Source of the DNA: an uncultured Paracoccaceae bacterium
GTDB lineage: Bacteria > Pseudomonadota > Alphaproteobacteria > Rhodobacterales > Rhodobacteraceae
DNA length: 64,000 nucleotides
Direction: 5' to 3'
Assembly (NCBI GenBank): GCA_947489445.1
Contig: CANLDN010000001.1
Coordinates: forward strand, 620,001-684,000
The translations under genes and the position numbers were made by a program. The stretch's first letter is position 1; every line of letters begins with the position of its first letter. Below the pieces are notes generated by a model. The model saw nothing but the letters and a program-made list of their open reading frames with translations. It searched no databases and had not been told where the DNA came from. Shown in pieces: positions 14,653 through 24,162 of this stretch.

Positions 14653-15812
14653 TCCAGTATGCTGTCTGAAGCCCGAACGGTCTTGATATCTTCGGACGCG
14701 GCCCAGCTTTGTATATCTTCACGGCGCAAAGCGGTCGCCATAAGGTCAGGAAACTGATCGGGCGTGCATGCAAAAACCGGTATGCCAAGGGCAGAAACCT
14801 TCGCCGCCATGTCTTTGTCGTAATACGGTTGCCCGGTGTCAGTCAGCGCCAGCAGAACGATGACATTCACACCGGATGCTTTCAACGACATCAGTCGCGC
14901 AATCAATGCTTTGGCATCGCCGCCTTCCATCAAATCGGTGATCAAAATCAGATGTGATTTGGTTGGTCGTTCTATCCTGCCTTCGCAATAGGCAACGGCA
15001 CGGTTGATATCGGTGCCGCCGCCCAACTGGACGCCGAACAGCACTTGCACTGGATCTTCCAAATCTTCGGTCAAATCGATGATCGCGGTGTCAAAGCAAA
15101 CCAGTTTCGTGGCGACTGACGGGATTGACGCCATGACGGCTGCAAAAATGGAGGAATATACGACAGAGGTGGCCATGGAACCGGACTGATCCACACATAA
15201 CGTGACCTCATCCAGATCGGTCAGCCGTCGTTGCTGCCGTAGGAAACCAACCAGCTTTTCCGGCACAATCGTATGATACTTGGGCTGATAGTGCCGCAAA
15301 TTCGCCTGGATCGTGCGCGGCCAATCAATGTCATTGAACCGGGGCCGGTTCGTGCGTGCTGACCGGTTGATCGCACCCCGGATCGCTTCGGTCGTTTTCT
15401 TTTCAAGCCGCTCCATCAGTTCATCAACGACTTTCTGGATCACAATGCGGGCTGTTTCGATGGTTTTCGCGGGCATTGCGCTGCGTAGCGACACAAGATC
15501 AGCAACCAGATGCACATCTGCCTCCAATGCCTCCAAAAACTCGGGCTGTAGCAGCATTTGCTTGAGCCCAAGCCGGTCGAACGCATCCTTTTGGATCACC
15601 TGCACCACTGGACCTGGAAAATACTCCCGGATATCGCCCAGCCAACGCGATACCTTTGGGGCTGACTTGCCAAGGCCCGCGCCCTTGCCGCCGCCGTCCT
15701 GATAGAGCGCATCCAGGGCAGCACTCATCGCGATATCCCGCTCTGACAGGGTTTGTTGATCGTCGGTTTCGCCCAATGCCATACGCCAGCGGCGTTCATG
15801 TTCTTTGGTCAT
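14649..15812 (-). CDS. VWA-domain protein of a MoxR-type gene set
   Basis: 387 residues from the ATG at 15812, which overlaps the DUF5682 stop as ATGA. The N-terminal half is helical. The C-terminal VWA domain carries a MIDAS motif (LCVDQSGSMATS) plus conserved GGGTD and ITDLMEGG segments. It resembles CoxE/YehL-neighbour VWA proteins that act with MoxR AAA+ ATPases as metal-dependent adaptors. It is the last gene of the SWIM/DUF5691/MoxR/DUF5682/VWA set. What the machine remodels is unknown. Confidence 0.85.
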   Translation of the reverse strand: MTKEHERRWRMALGETDDQQTLSERDIAMSAALDALYQDGGGKGAGLGKSAPKVSRWLGDIREYFPGPVVQVIQKDAFDRLGLKQMLLQPEFLEALEADVHLVADLVSLRSAMPAKTIETARIVIQKVVDELMERLEKKTTEAIRGAINRSARTNRPRFNDIDWPRTIQANLRHYQPKYHTIVPEKLVGFLRQQRRLTDLDEVTLCVDQSGSMATSVVYSSIFAAVMASIPSVATKLVCFDTAIIDLTEDLEDPVQVLFGVQLGGGTDINRAVAYCEGRIERPTKSHLILITDLMEGGDAKALIARLMSLKASGVNVIVLLALTDTGQPYYDKDMAAKVSALGIPVFACTPDQFPDLMATALRREDIQSWAASEDIKTVRASDSILD

Positions 15813-18004
15813 GGCGTACCCTCGAAAATTTCGGTCAGCTTCGCCAGTTGAGCGGCCCAAAGCTCTTCTGCATTGGGTGCAAACGACCCTACGATACCGC
15901 CGCCTGCCTTGCCCAACAGCGCCTCCAGCAACACGCACCGCTCATTTGCATCAAGCGTGGAAAACACACGTCTGAACAGCGGTAGACTTTCGTCAAACGC
16001 CTCTTCATCCAAGGCTGCCACCCAGGCATCGACTGCGCTGCGCAAATCCGCATCATGGACCAGTTTCAAACCGGCATTTGTGAAGAAACCCTCGAAAAAT
16101 GCCGCAGACATGCTGGCCGGTTTCGCGCGCGACAGGCGCAGCGACATCAGATTGGAAATCTCTGCGGCGGACATGCGACCAGCCTCATACGCCAAGCGTG
16201 CCGCGAGCCCACCCACAAGCGGCGCGGTGAGTTCTGTCAGTCCCGCATCATGCAGCGCGGAAACCCACGTGGTTTGCACGGCTGGTCCGCGCTCCGACAG
16301 GGCAATGGACTGATCTGCACTGGCAATCAGACTACGCAGCCGTTCGGCCTCTTCCTCATCCAACCCACGTGCGGCATACGGCAACGCGAGCGCGGCCTGC
16401 ACGATCAAGCGGTCAAGCAATGTTTCCATCCGGTCCAGCGCCATATCGCGTGCCGTCCCGTAACGCAGGGTCTCAACGATGGGCTGCAAGGCGGTCAACA
16501 TCAACGCGCAATCGTCGGTTTCAGCGGCCAACACATCCAGCCGCTCAATCCCGATACTCGCCACCTCGGGCAGTTGAGCGACCAACGCATCGCGCACCTT
16601 CGCGGCCACATCCGCCAGCTTGGCATCACCGCGTATCGCCTCTGCGAGGCGACCAGCGGCAGCGGCTTCGATGGTCGGGCCATAGACGAGATGTTCAACC
16701 AATCGCACCGCGAATTCCGCGTCCCACGCGAGTGCCCATTTCTCGCGAAAGGTGCCGCGGCTGCGTCCGGGGTCGATCAAGCGGCCCCAGGGAACATCCA
16801 ACGATGTCAGCCGATGCAATAGCGTTGATCGCGCCAGCCCCGCATCTGATCGCAAATCCAGTGATAACTCGCGCTCAAGCGCTTCGGGCTTCAGCCGCAG
16901 TTTCTTTTGCTGTTTTTGGAGATCCTCCAGCAGCGGGGCAAGTGGTAGATTGTCGGGGATCTGACCCACTTGATCGCCCAAGAGCAGCCGTGTTTCGATG
17001 ATACGCCATTGCAGCGGCTCACCCATCATCAGCGTTGAAATCGCAGCATCGCGCATTTCCTCAAACCCCGGTGCAGGGCGGTCACGCACGGCTGCCAGAC
17101 TACGGGTCAGGCGCACCGCTTCAATCAGCGACGCGGTTGATGCATCAAAGCCTTCGTCGCGCAGCACACGCGCCATACGCGCCACCCAGAGCGCATCCGC
17201 TTGCGCGCCTGTGCCATTTTCCCAGATATGATCATACCACAACGGTGCAGCCACCCCTGCCCCATATCCCGTTGCCCGCGCAAGACGCGGCGATGTCCAC
17301 GGGGCCCATGTCGCCTGCACCTTGACCTTGGGCAGGCCACGCAACAGGGCATTGTCGTCGCTAGCTTTGACCCTTTCGCGCAACGCCGGCACGTGCCATG
17401 CCCCGCAAATCACAGCCACTGCGCCATCCGCTTCCTTGTCCGCCTTGGCAATCGCCCTGCGCATGTGCGCCTCGCGCAACGCCTCTCTTGGGTCAGGCAT
17501 ATGGCCTTCTCGCAAAGCGATCATGGCATCAGCGATCGCATCAAAAAGTGCGCCGGGGTCAGGATTTTCCTCGATCACGTCTGACCACCAGCTTTCGCCA
17601 TCTTCATAACCTGCCGCATGTGCCAAGGCACCGATCGGGTCCCGTGCGACCGGGTCGGCAGGGATAGCATCATCCGACTGATCTGGTGCCAAGGTGACCG
17701 ACGCAGCCAAGTCAATGAAGCGGACGGGTACGTCATTGGCAATGGCCCAGCGCATCGCCTGATATTCGGGAGAAAAACGAGCAAACGGCCAGAACACCGC
17801 ACGTTCCGGTGCATCCTTGGCATAAGCCAGCAGCGCAACGGGCGGCACCATCGCCATATCCGCAACATGGCAAATTTGATCGCTCAGGTCCGCAGGCCCT
17901 TCGATCAGAACAACACTTGGATGCAGCGCCTGCAACGAGGCTATGACCTGCCGGGCCGATCCGGGCCCGTGATGCCGGATACCAAGGTAGCTGACGGCGC
18001 TCAT
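15809..18004 (-). CDS. DUF5682-family protein
   Basis: 731 residues beginning MSAVSYLGIRHHGPGSARQV. The GIRHHGPGSA motif, the VVLIEGPAD segment and the CGAWHVPAL segment near residue 200 are typical of DUF5682. The fold may relate to TraB-like/EreA-like proteins with paired His residues; that link is inference. The C-terminal 400 residues are mainly helical. It lies four bases after the MoxR stop and overlaps the VWA start, so all are co-translated. No biochemical role is established to my knowledge. Confidence 0.82.
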   Translation of the reverse strand: MSAVSYLGIRHHGPGSARQVIASLQALHPSVVLIEGPADLSDQICHVADMAMVPPVALLAYAKDAPERAVFWPFARFSPEYQAMRWAIANDVPVRFIDLAASVTLAPDQSDDAIPADPVARDPIGALAHAAGYEDGESWWSDVIEENPDPGALFDAIADAMIALREGHMPDPREALREAHMRRAIAKADKEADGAVAVICGAWHVPALRERVKASDDNALLRGLPKVKVQATWAPWTSPRLARATGYGAGVAAPLWYDHIWENGTGAQADALWVARMARVLRDEGFDASTASLIEAVRLTRSLAAVRDRPAPGFEEMRDAAISTLMMGEPLQWRIIETRLLLGDQVGQIPDNLPLAPLLEDLQKQQKKLRLKPEALERELSLDLRSDAGLARSTLLHRLTSLDVPWGRLIDPGRSRGTFREKWALAWDAEFAVRLVEHLVYGPTIEAAAAGRLAEAIRGDAKLADVAAKVRDALVAQLPEVASIGIERLDVLAAETDDCALMLTALQPIVETLRYGTARDMALDRMETLLDRLIVQAALALPYAARGLDEEEAERLRSLIASADQSIALSERGPAVQTTWVSALHDAGLTELTAPLVGGLAARLAYEAGRMSAAEISNLMSLRLSRAKPASMSAAFFEGFFTNAGLKLVHDADLRSAVDAWVAALDEEAFDESLPLFRRVFSTLDANERCVLLEALLGKAGGGIVGSFAPNAEELWAAQLAKLTEIFEGTP

Positions 18005-18008
18005 CAGA

Positions 18009-19085
18009 TCACAAAATCTCGGTCAGGACAGAATAATAGTCAGCGTAGTCGCGCCGTTTTTTCACAACAGTTTCAAGGTATTCAGCCAGAACAGTCTTGT
18101 CCTGCACCGGGTCCTTTACGACGGCGCCAAGCACATTCGGGGCCAGTCCATCGGCATTCAAAACCCCGTCAGAAAAGAATGCGGCCTGCGACAGCCCGCC
18201 CACCATGACCGCAATCGCCTCTGCCGTGGACAGGGTTCCTGTCGGGGCCTTGAGTGCGGTTTTGCCATCAAGGGTCTGACCATCACGTAATTCGCGGAAA
18301 ATGGTAACGACCCGCGCAACCTCTGCCGCCACGTTTTTCGGCATGGGTAATTCAAGCCCCTGTGCCATTTCACCAACCCGCTTGGTGACAATCGAAACCT
18401 CTTCATCAATGTCATCCGGCAGCGGCAGCACAACAACATTGAAACGGCGCTTCAGGGCCGACGACAATTCATTGACACCCTTGTCGCGATTATTGGCGGT
18501 GGCAATAATGTTGAACCCGCGTGTGGCATAGATCGCCTTGTTCAATTCGGGAATGGGCATCATCTTTTCCGACAAAACCGTAATCAGCGTGTCCTGCACA
18601 TCTGACCCCATGCGCGTCAGCTCTTCCATCCGGCACAGTTTGCCGGTTTCCATCGCACGGTAAAGCGGGGTGGGCACCAGCGCCTCATCACTGGGACCAT
18701 TGGCAAGCAGCTGCGCGTAGTTCCAGCCATAGCGGATCTGATTTTCATCCGTCCCCGCCGTGCATTGCACAACCAGGGTTGAGTCGCCGGCAATTGCTGC
18801 CGCCAGATGTTCTGATACCCGTGATTTCGCCGTCCCCGGCACACCCAACAACAAAAGCGCCCGGTCAGTTGCGAGGGTTGCGACCGCTGTTTCGATCAGC
18901 CGCTTCTGGCCGACATATTTGGGTGTGATCTGCGTCCCATCTGCGGCCTCACCACCCAAAAGATAGGTCACGGCCGCCTGCGGGGTCATCGCCCAGCCCG
19001 CAGGTTTTGAACCTGCGTTGGCACATAAAGCGTCAATTTCGGCTTTCCAAATCACCTCGGCCGGTTGTCTTAGCACATCATTCAT
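18009..19085 (-). CDS. MoxR-type AAA+ ATPase
   Basis: 358 residues. Walker A is LLLLGVPGTAKS (near residue 98). CRMEELTRMGSDVQDTLI takes the Walker B place with Glu-Glu, and sensor 1 is ATANNRDKGVNELSSALKRRF. MoxR ATPases form hexameric rings that remodel partner proteins, usually through a VWA adaptor, here the protein encoded two genes downstream. The start overlaps the DUF5691 stop (ATGA 19082-19085). Confidence 0.9.
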   Translation of the reverse strand: MNDVLRQPAEVIWKAEIDALCANAGSKPAGWAMTPQAAVTYLLGGEAADGTQITPKYVGQKRLIETAVATLATDRALLLLGVPGTAKSRVSEHLAAAIAGDSTLVVQCTAGTDENQIRYGWNYAQLLANGPSDEALVPTPLYRAMETGKLCRMEELTRMGSDVQDTLITVLSEKMMPIPELNKAIYATRGFNIIATANNRDKGVNELSSALKRRFNVVVLPLPDDIDEEVSIVTKRVGEMAQGLELPMPKNVAAEVARVVTIFRELRDGQTLDGKTALKAPTGTLSTAEAIAVMVGGLSQAAFFSDGVLNADGLAPNVLGAVVKDPVQDKTVLAEYLETVVKKRRDYADYYSVLTEIL

Positions 19086-20512
19086 GGGGAAGATCCTTCA
19101 AGGTCGATATTGAATTTCAATGGGCGGAACAGCGGGTCTGCGGCATGAAACCCCACATCTTCCAGATCAGCCAGAATGGCCCGCGCGTGGTTCGCTGTCA
19201 CCAAAAAGGCAAGGATTGTGATGAAAGCCTCAAACTGATTGATCAGATGTGTGCTTTGATAATCGCCATCACCTTTGGCGCGTTTGGCTAGCGCGGCCTC
19301 TACCTCAGACAGCTTTTTCTTGTAGTATCCGGCCTTTAGTAACGCATCCGAGATCGTGGGGCCCACATCCGCACCGGTTACAAATAGCATATCCCGCAGA
19401 TCGGTCAGACGCCCTGTATCAATCAGGCGCTTCACCTCAGCCAATGTCTGGTCACGGTCCAAGCGATCTGCCAGATCAGCAAGCATGGAAAACTGTGCCA
19501 CACCGTCCGTTCGCAACCGCTCCCAATAGATCATCAAGATCGCGGTTGGCGCGCTGCGCACACACATATCAAAAAACGGGGCCATTATTGGCCGCGGCTC
19601 TGTCACATAACTGGCAGCGACCTCATCATTCGACATGGACAAAGCGGTGGCCAATTGCGGAAGGGTCACTGTTTCAAACAGACTATATGCGCGTTTCTTC
19701 TGGGTCTCGTTGAGTTTCTTGCGCAGGCCGATGGCCTTGCGGCGACGCAGCAGACCGCTGGTTGATGTTTCGATGAAATCGGCAAGCTCCCTGGCGTCTG
19801 CATCGTCCGTCACAACGCCCAGACGTGCCAGATATCCAACCGCTTTAGCATTAACCTTGGCGGAGCGATCAGAGCGCGCCAGTTTTTCAAGATAAGGTTG
19901 GTCATCCACGCTCAACCCGTTGCTGAACGTTGCAACCAGCATCAAGCGTTCTTCGGCGGGCAGATTGCCGCCCTGCTCTTCCATCAGCGTTCGCGCTGCT
20001 GCGGGATCAGATTTGCGCAGCGCCGCGAACGCCCCGCGCCGTTCTGCCGGATACATATCGTCCCAGGTTTCAGCTGTTAGGGTCGGCTTTGCATCGCCCA
20101 TACCCGCCTTCCACTTCGCCGAGGGAATATAAGCCTCCGGATACCCTGTCAGGTCTTGCGGCGGCAGCCAGTCAAAGGGGTGCGCCATGTACCCGCGCGC
20201 CGCCATCAGCCCGATCAACCCTTGCCAGACACTGCGGTCTTGTTGCTGCATCATCTGGCGAAACGCCGGGCGCATCACCTCAGACAACAAGGGCAAAGCG
20301 GGTTCTGGAAGCAGCAGCATCTGTTTGAGGTTACCCGGCTCTTGGGGGCGCAAGCATGTGTGACGAAAAACCCCAGCCAATGCCAGCAAGCGCAACTGCG
20401 CCTCCGGACCAGTATCTCCGCTAGCAAATGCATTGCCCGTTGCATCCACAACACCGCCGCTCATCCAGCGCAGTTTTGCTTCCTCCAGTTTGGCAAATGT
20501 CGCTTCAACCAT
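19082..20512 (-). CDS. DUF5691-family helical-repeat protein
   Basis: 476 residues from the ATG at 20512, inside the last codons of the SWIM gene. It is rich in HEAT-like helical pairs (for example AERRGAFAALRKSDPAAART), with an ESTSGLLRRRKAI-like segment near the middle. The family recurs beside SWIM proteins and MoxR/VWA sets. It has no recognisable catalytic motif and probably acts as a scaffold or adaptor. An open frame continues upstream in the SWIM gene but reads as out-of-frame sequence, so the ATG used here is preferred. Confidence 0.8.
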   Translation of the reverse strand: MVEATFAKLEEAKLRWMSGGVVDATGNAFASGDTGPEAQLRLLALAGVFRHTCLRPQEPGNLKQMLLLPEPALPLLSEVMRPAFRQMMQQQDRSVWQGLIGLMAARGYMAHPFDWLPPQDLTGYPEAYIPSAKWKAGMGDAKPTLTAETWDDMYPAERRGAFAALRKSDPAAARTLMEEQGGNLPAEERLMLVATFSNGLSVDDQPYLEKLARSDRSAKVNAKAVGYLARLGVVTDDADARELADFIETSTSGLLRRRKAIGLRKKLNETQKKRAYSLFETVTLPQLATALSMSNDEVAASYVTEPRPIMAPFFDMCVRSAPTAILMIYWERLRTDGVAQFSMLADLADRLDRDQTLAEVKRLIDTGRLTDLRDMLFVTGADVGPTISDALLKAGYYKKKLSEVEAALAKRAKGDGDYQSTHLINQFEAFITILAFLVTANHARAILADLEDVGFHAADPLFRPLKFNIDLEGSSP

Positions 20513-21878
20513 CCGCGTGATACCGCCCCAGATTGGTCTGAGCTGCCAACAGGTTCGCATTATGGCCATTCCAAAGCACCGCGCTTTGGTACAACTCGGC
20601 ACCCAGCACCGTGTTCTCAATCCTCTCAGAGGCCAGCGGCAACACGGTATCTTCACCCTGCCACCAAAGCGACTTACCCGACATCGCCAACCGTCCGGCA
20701 GGCAGCAAAATCGGCAACTCCGTCAGCCAGGGTTCATCCACCAGCGCACGGGAAAAGCGCCCCAATGTATCGGCGTGGGCAGCAATTTCAGGCCAGTCCT
20801 GTTGTTGTTCAACAGGCCTCCGCTCAACAATCTGCGCACGCAAGGGATACCGGCTTGCGTAAAACACCACAGTCGCCTGAAACTGATCACCCGGTGTAAA
20901 GGCTGCCCCTTGCTTGCCCATGCTTGCCGGAAAGAAGTCCTGCAATAATGCGAATTGCGGGCCATCACCGTTCAAGGCGATCAACCATGTCGACCGGGCG
21001 ATCAGACCGTCGCGACGCGTTTCATCGCGGCTGGCCAATACTTCCCACCCGCCGGTATGCCGCAAAGATGACGGATCAGCCAAAAGCACGTCACGATTTT
21101 CTGCACCAGTGATCACCCTTCGCACCGATGGGTCTGGCGCATCACCATTGCCCCATGCACGTGAAATGATGATCAACTTACCCAATTCGGCAATCAACGC
21201 ATCCGGCCTGTCCTTGGTCGGCAACGCCAGAACACGTGACGGAATACCATCAATCCGCTCGGCCAACGCGCCTGCCTTGGCATCAACCAAGCGCGATGCA
21301 ATCCGGCGACAGCGGGCGGTAATATCATTCAGCAACTCTGAAAGACCCGTCCGTAGCTGATCTGAAATCCAGCCTTCCATCTCGGCCAGCCCATCCGTAA
21401 TGGCCGTCTGGGTTGTCGCCGCCCGTTTTACCGCAGCCGCCGCTTTGCGCGCTTCTGCCTTTGGGTTGACTGGCGGCTCGGTTGCGCCAACCTGCGCGGC
21501 AGCAAGGCTTTTCGATCCACTTGCAGCGGTTGGTGCCGTCGCAGTCTTGCGCCGCCGCCCCAACCAATCGGTCACCCATTCAGGGACATCACCGGGTCCA
21601 AAATCGCCCGCACTTTCACTAAACTGCAACATCAGTCCCAGCGCGTGCTTGCAGGGGAATTTGCGCGAAGGACAGCTGCATTTCGTGCCCAGATCACGCA
21701 AATCCACCACGACAAGGTAAGGATTGGCGCCGGACCCCTGACACGCGCCCCAAATCAGCGTGCCATCTGCCGAGACCACCCTTTCGGGCCATTTCGCGGG
21801 CGATAACAGCTTTGAAGCGGCCTTTAGCGATGCCTGATCAGGCGCGACATTTTCGATGGCTGCGGTGGTCAGGCTCAT
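20505..21878 (-). CDS. SWIM zinc-finger protein
   Basis: 457 residues. The SWIM motif CSCPSRKFPCKH (CxC-n-CxH) lies near residues 69-80, preceded by a strand-rich GTLIWGACQGSGANPYLVVV. SWIM domains bind zinc and often DNA or protein. The C-terminal part is unknown and contains an Ala/Lys-rich linker (about 125-155). It is the first gene of the five-gene set, starting 32 bases after the epimerase stop, so transcription may continue from the GbsR-led operon. Confidence 0.85.
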   Translation of the reverse strand: MSLTTAAIENVAPDQASLKAASKLLSPAKWPERVVSADGTLIWGACQGSGANPYLVVVDLRDLGTKCSCPSRKFPCKHALGLMLQFSESAGDFGPGDVPEWVTDWLGRRRKTATAPTAASGSKSLAAAQVGATEPPVNPKAEARKAAAAVKRAATTQTAITDGLAEMEGWISDQLRTGLSELLNDITARCRRIASRLVDAKAGALAERIDGIPSRVLALPTKDRPDALIAELGKLIIISRAWGNGDAPDPSVRRVITGAENRDVLLADPSSLRHTGGWEVLASRDETRRDGLIARSTWLIALNGDGPQFALLQDFFPASMGKQGAAFTPGDQFQATVVFYASRYPLRAQIVERRPVEQQQDWPEIAAHADTLGRFSRALVDEPWLTELPILLPAGRLAMSGKSLWWQGEDTVLPLASERIENTVLGAELYQSAVLWNGHNANLLAAQTNLGRYHADG

Positions 21879-21910
21879 GCCCCTGTTCAGAGCAAAAGCC
21901 TGTCACAACT

Positions 21911-23395
21911 TCAAGTCGCGTTTGCCGTTTGCACCTGATCTTTTGCAGTCGTGTGACACCCGCCGGTCATGACGCGCAAAGCGTCGTCCACGTCTGTGTG
22001 CCAGAACGCAAAACCAGCGGCCTGCGCCTTAGCGGGAATAACCCGTTGACCCGACAACATGGTTTCTTTTCCCAAGTCCCCCAATAACATCAAGGCTTTG
22101 ACCGGAAACCGCAGAATGGCGGGGCGGTTCAACGCCCGGGCCAATGCCCTTGTAAAATCCGCGTTTGTCACCGGATGTGGCGCCGTTGCATTGAAGGGAC
22201 CGGCAATATCTTCGGACATCGCAAAAACGATCATCCGGACCACATCATCAAGGTCGATCCATGACATCCATTGATCGCCATGGCCCATTACGCCGCCCAA
22301 ACCGAATTCAAACGGTGTTAGCAACTTGGCAAGCAAACCACCCTCAACACCCAAAACCAACCCAATCCGCAGGCAGATGACACGGACGCCACGAGTGCGT
22401 GCCGCCGCGGTTTGCGCCTCCCATTCCGCGCAAACCTGATGGGTGAAACAGTCCGCGGGGCTGCTATCCTCCGTCAGTTTTTCATCATCGCGCATTCCAT
22501 ACCACCCAATGGCAGAGCCGTTCACCAGTACCTTTGGCTTTGCGTACAATCTGTCGATCAGTGCAACCAAATCACGGGTCATCGCCACTCGAGAGTTGAT
22601 GACCCGTGCCCGTTTGGCGGCGGTCCACGGCGCGCTGGCGACCGGATCACCAGCCAGATTGATGATCGCGTCAAAACGCGCATCATCGGGCACTTGACCA
22701 AGATCGGTAATCACCCGGATCGGATGGGCCAATTCGTCTGCATTGGCCTTTCGGCGCGTCAATACTGTCACCCGATGACCACCCGCAACCAGACCGGCAA
22801 CAAGCCGCGTGCCGATGAACCCTGTCCCACCAGTGACCAGCACCCGCTGTTGTGCGGGCAAGCCTGCAACCAGTTTGATAGGATCAGGCCGTGCCAGTCG
22901 TTCACTGCGGCGCGCTGCCATTAAATCGCGGGCCGAAAAGACACCCACACCAAGTGCCGAAACCGTCGCCATCACGCTCCACCAGCCATAGCTGGTCAGA
23001 ACAACGTCGCTAGGTTGTTGCGCCCAATCCCAAAGAATGGGCGTGGCCAGCGCAAGGATCGCACCATAGTTCAATGCCAAAAGCGTATGATTGATCCGCT
23101 CCGTTCCGGGCAGTTTGCGGGTCATGTCTTCTTCAACGAAATCCCATAATGTGATCAACACTTCGACCATCAGAATCGCTGCCAAGACCATGGTGTAGAC
23201 GCCATGCGGCTCGACCCAAGCGAAGCACAAGAAAATCACCATATAGAAAAAGTTGCGGACACCGTGCAGGCGCAGCTCTGTTTTTTGAGAAGGGCGCCAG
23301 GCGAGCCGTTCAGTGCCTTCATGATGGACAAGCGTATCGAACGCCCCCATGGCGACCTGAATGGCGATCAGTATCCAAAGAATTTGGCTATCCAT
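21911..23395 (-). CDS. Membrane-anchored TIGR01777-type epimerase/SDR protein
   Basis: 494 residues. The first about 170 contain several hydrophobic helices (MDSQILWILIAIQVAMGAFD, NFFYMVIFLCFAWV, LALNYGAILALATPILW), suggesting four to five membrane spans. Residues from about 185 form an NAD(P)-binding Rossmann domain (VLVTGGTGFIGTRLV) with the TIGR01777 hallmarks NGSAIGWYG and WMSWIDLDD. This membrane-SDR fusion is usually found beside DUF4166 proteins, as here, four bases away. Its substrate is unknown. Confidence 0.87.
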   Translation of the reverse strand: MDSQILWILIAIQVAMGAFDTLVHHEGTERLAWRPSQKTELRLHGVRNFFYMVIFLCFAWVEPHGVYTMVLAAILMVEVLITLWDFVEEDMTRKLPGTERINHTLLALNYGAILALATPILWDWAQQPSDVVLTSYGWWSVMATVSALGVGVFSARDLMAARRSERLARPDPIKLVAGLPAQQRVLVTGGTGFIGTRLVAGLVAGGHRVTVLTRRKANADELAHPIRVITDLGQVPDDARFDAIINLAGDPVASAPWTAAKRARVINSRVAMTRDLVALIDRLYAKPKVLVNGSAIGWYGMRDDEKLTEDSSPADCFTHQVCAEWEAQTAAARTRGVRVICLRIGLVLGVEGGLLAKLLTPFEFGLGGVMGHGDQWMSWIDLDDVVRMIVFAMSEDIAGPFNATAPHPVTNADFTRALARALNRPAILRFPVKALMLLGDLGKETMLSGQRVIPAKAQAAGFAFWHTDVDDALRVMTGGCHTTAKDQVQTANAT

Positions 23396-23399
23396 CTGA

Positions 23400-24083
23400 C
23401 TATTCCTTTGCGTCGTGGAATACGGCGTCTTGCGCGATCATCTCGCCAAAGACGCGGTTTTTAAGGGAAAGGGTAAAGGCAAACCGCCCTTCACCCAGAT
23501 CATGGTGTCCAATGACCAGTGCACCGGGGCTTAAGAAGCGGGGCAGCCTGAATCGACGGCCGGCAATCTGCAAAAAGAAGTGATCGCTCTTGAACAAAAG
23601 GGCATGGGCAACAGCCTCCACCCGTAAGGCCATGCCGATGCCATAGCCGATGTATTCCTCAAGCCCGGTTTCCCCGGCAAAGCGTTTGGAGCTGTGCACA
23701 GTCTGCGGAAACCCCTTCGCGCGACCATATTGGCGGACCCAGAACTGGCCGTTTGTGACCACATCCTCTGTCACCACGACAACGGCAGGGCGGTTAATGG
23801 ATGTCCGGTCATAGGGCAGCGGCGCGCCGACCAGTCGGGCCAATTGCGCCAGCACCCACCCTGCCCTGTTCATCTGCATTTTTGTGACAACGCCCTGATA
23901 GGCAACGCTATCGCCACCCTTCAGCCGTTTGCCAAAGCGTTTGCGGATTGCCTTGGGCAAAAGCGCCCAACCGTGCGGCCCCAGTAAGTTGCGGAACCGA
24001 ACATCAGGGATGGTAGACACATCATCATGGCACGGCTGGAGCATTGGTATCTGCGCATTGTAACCCTGTTCCAAAATCATCAT
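23400..24083 (-). CDS. DUF4166-domain protein
   Basis: 227 residues from the ATG at 24083, chosen because a perfect GGAGGT (24090-24095 on the complement) sits six bases upstream; an ATG at 24122 would add 13 residues. The sequence (NLLGPHGWALLPKAIRKRF, then HFFLQIAGRRFRLPRFLSPG) matches the DUF4166 family, often fused to or beside SDR epimerases. It is co-transcribed with the epimerase gene. Function is unknown; a lipid or isoprenoid-type ligand is only a guess. Confidence 0.83.
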   Translation of the reverse strand: MMILEQGYNAQIPMLQPCHDDVSTIPDVRFRNLLGPHGWALLPKAIRKRFGKRLKGGDSVAYQGVVTKMQMNRAGWVLAQLARLVGAPLPYDRTSINRPAVVVVTEDVVTNGQFWVRQYGRAKGFPQTVHSSKRFAGETGLEEYIGYGIGMALRVEAVAHALLFKSDHFFLQIAGRRFRLPRFLSPGALVIGHHDLGEGRFAFTLSLKNRVFGEMIAQDAVFHDAKE

Positions 24084-24119
24084 TTTCACACCTCCAACGC
24101 ACAATTTCGTATCGTCACT

Positions 24120-24141
24120 CATTTCTGTATAAAGAGAAATG
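24120..24141. promoter_or_regulatory. Imperfect operator CATTTCT-N8-AGAAATG between the GbsR-like gene and the DUF4166 gene
   Basis: Inverted repeat CATTTCT (24120-24126) and AGAAATG (24135-24141) around eight bases. Its half-sites resemble those of the perfect palindrome over the GbsR-like start codon (TTTCTGT...ACAGAAA). It is placed to control the DUF4166/epimerase genes and is probably a second site for the same regulator. Confidence 0.5.
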
Positions 24142-24162
24142 CTATCTCAAAAAAAGGAACGC

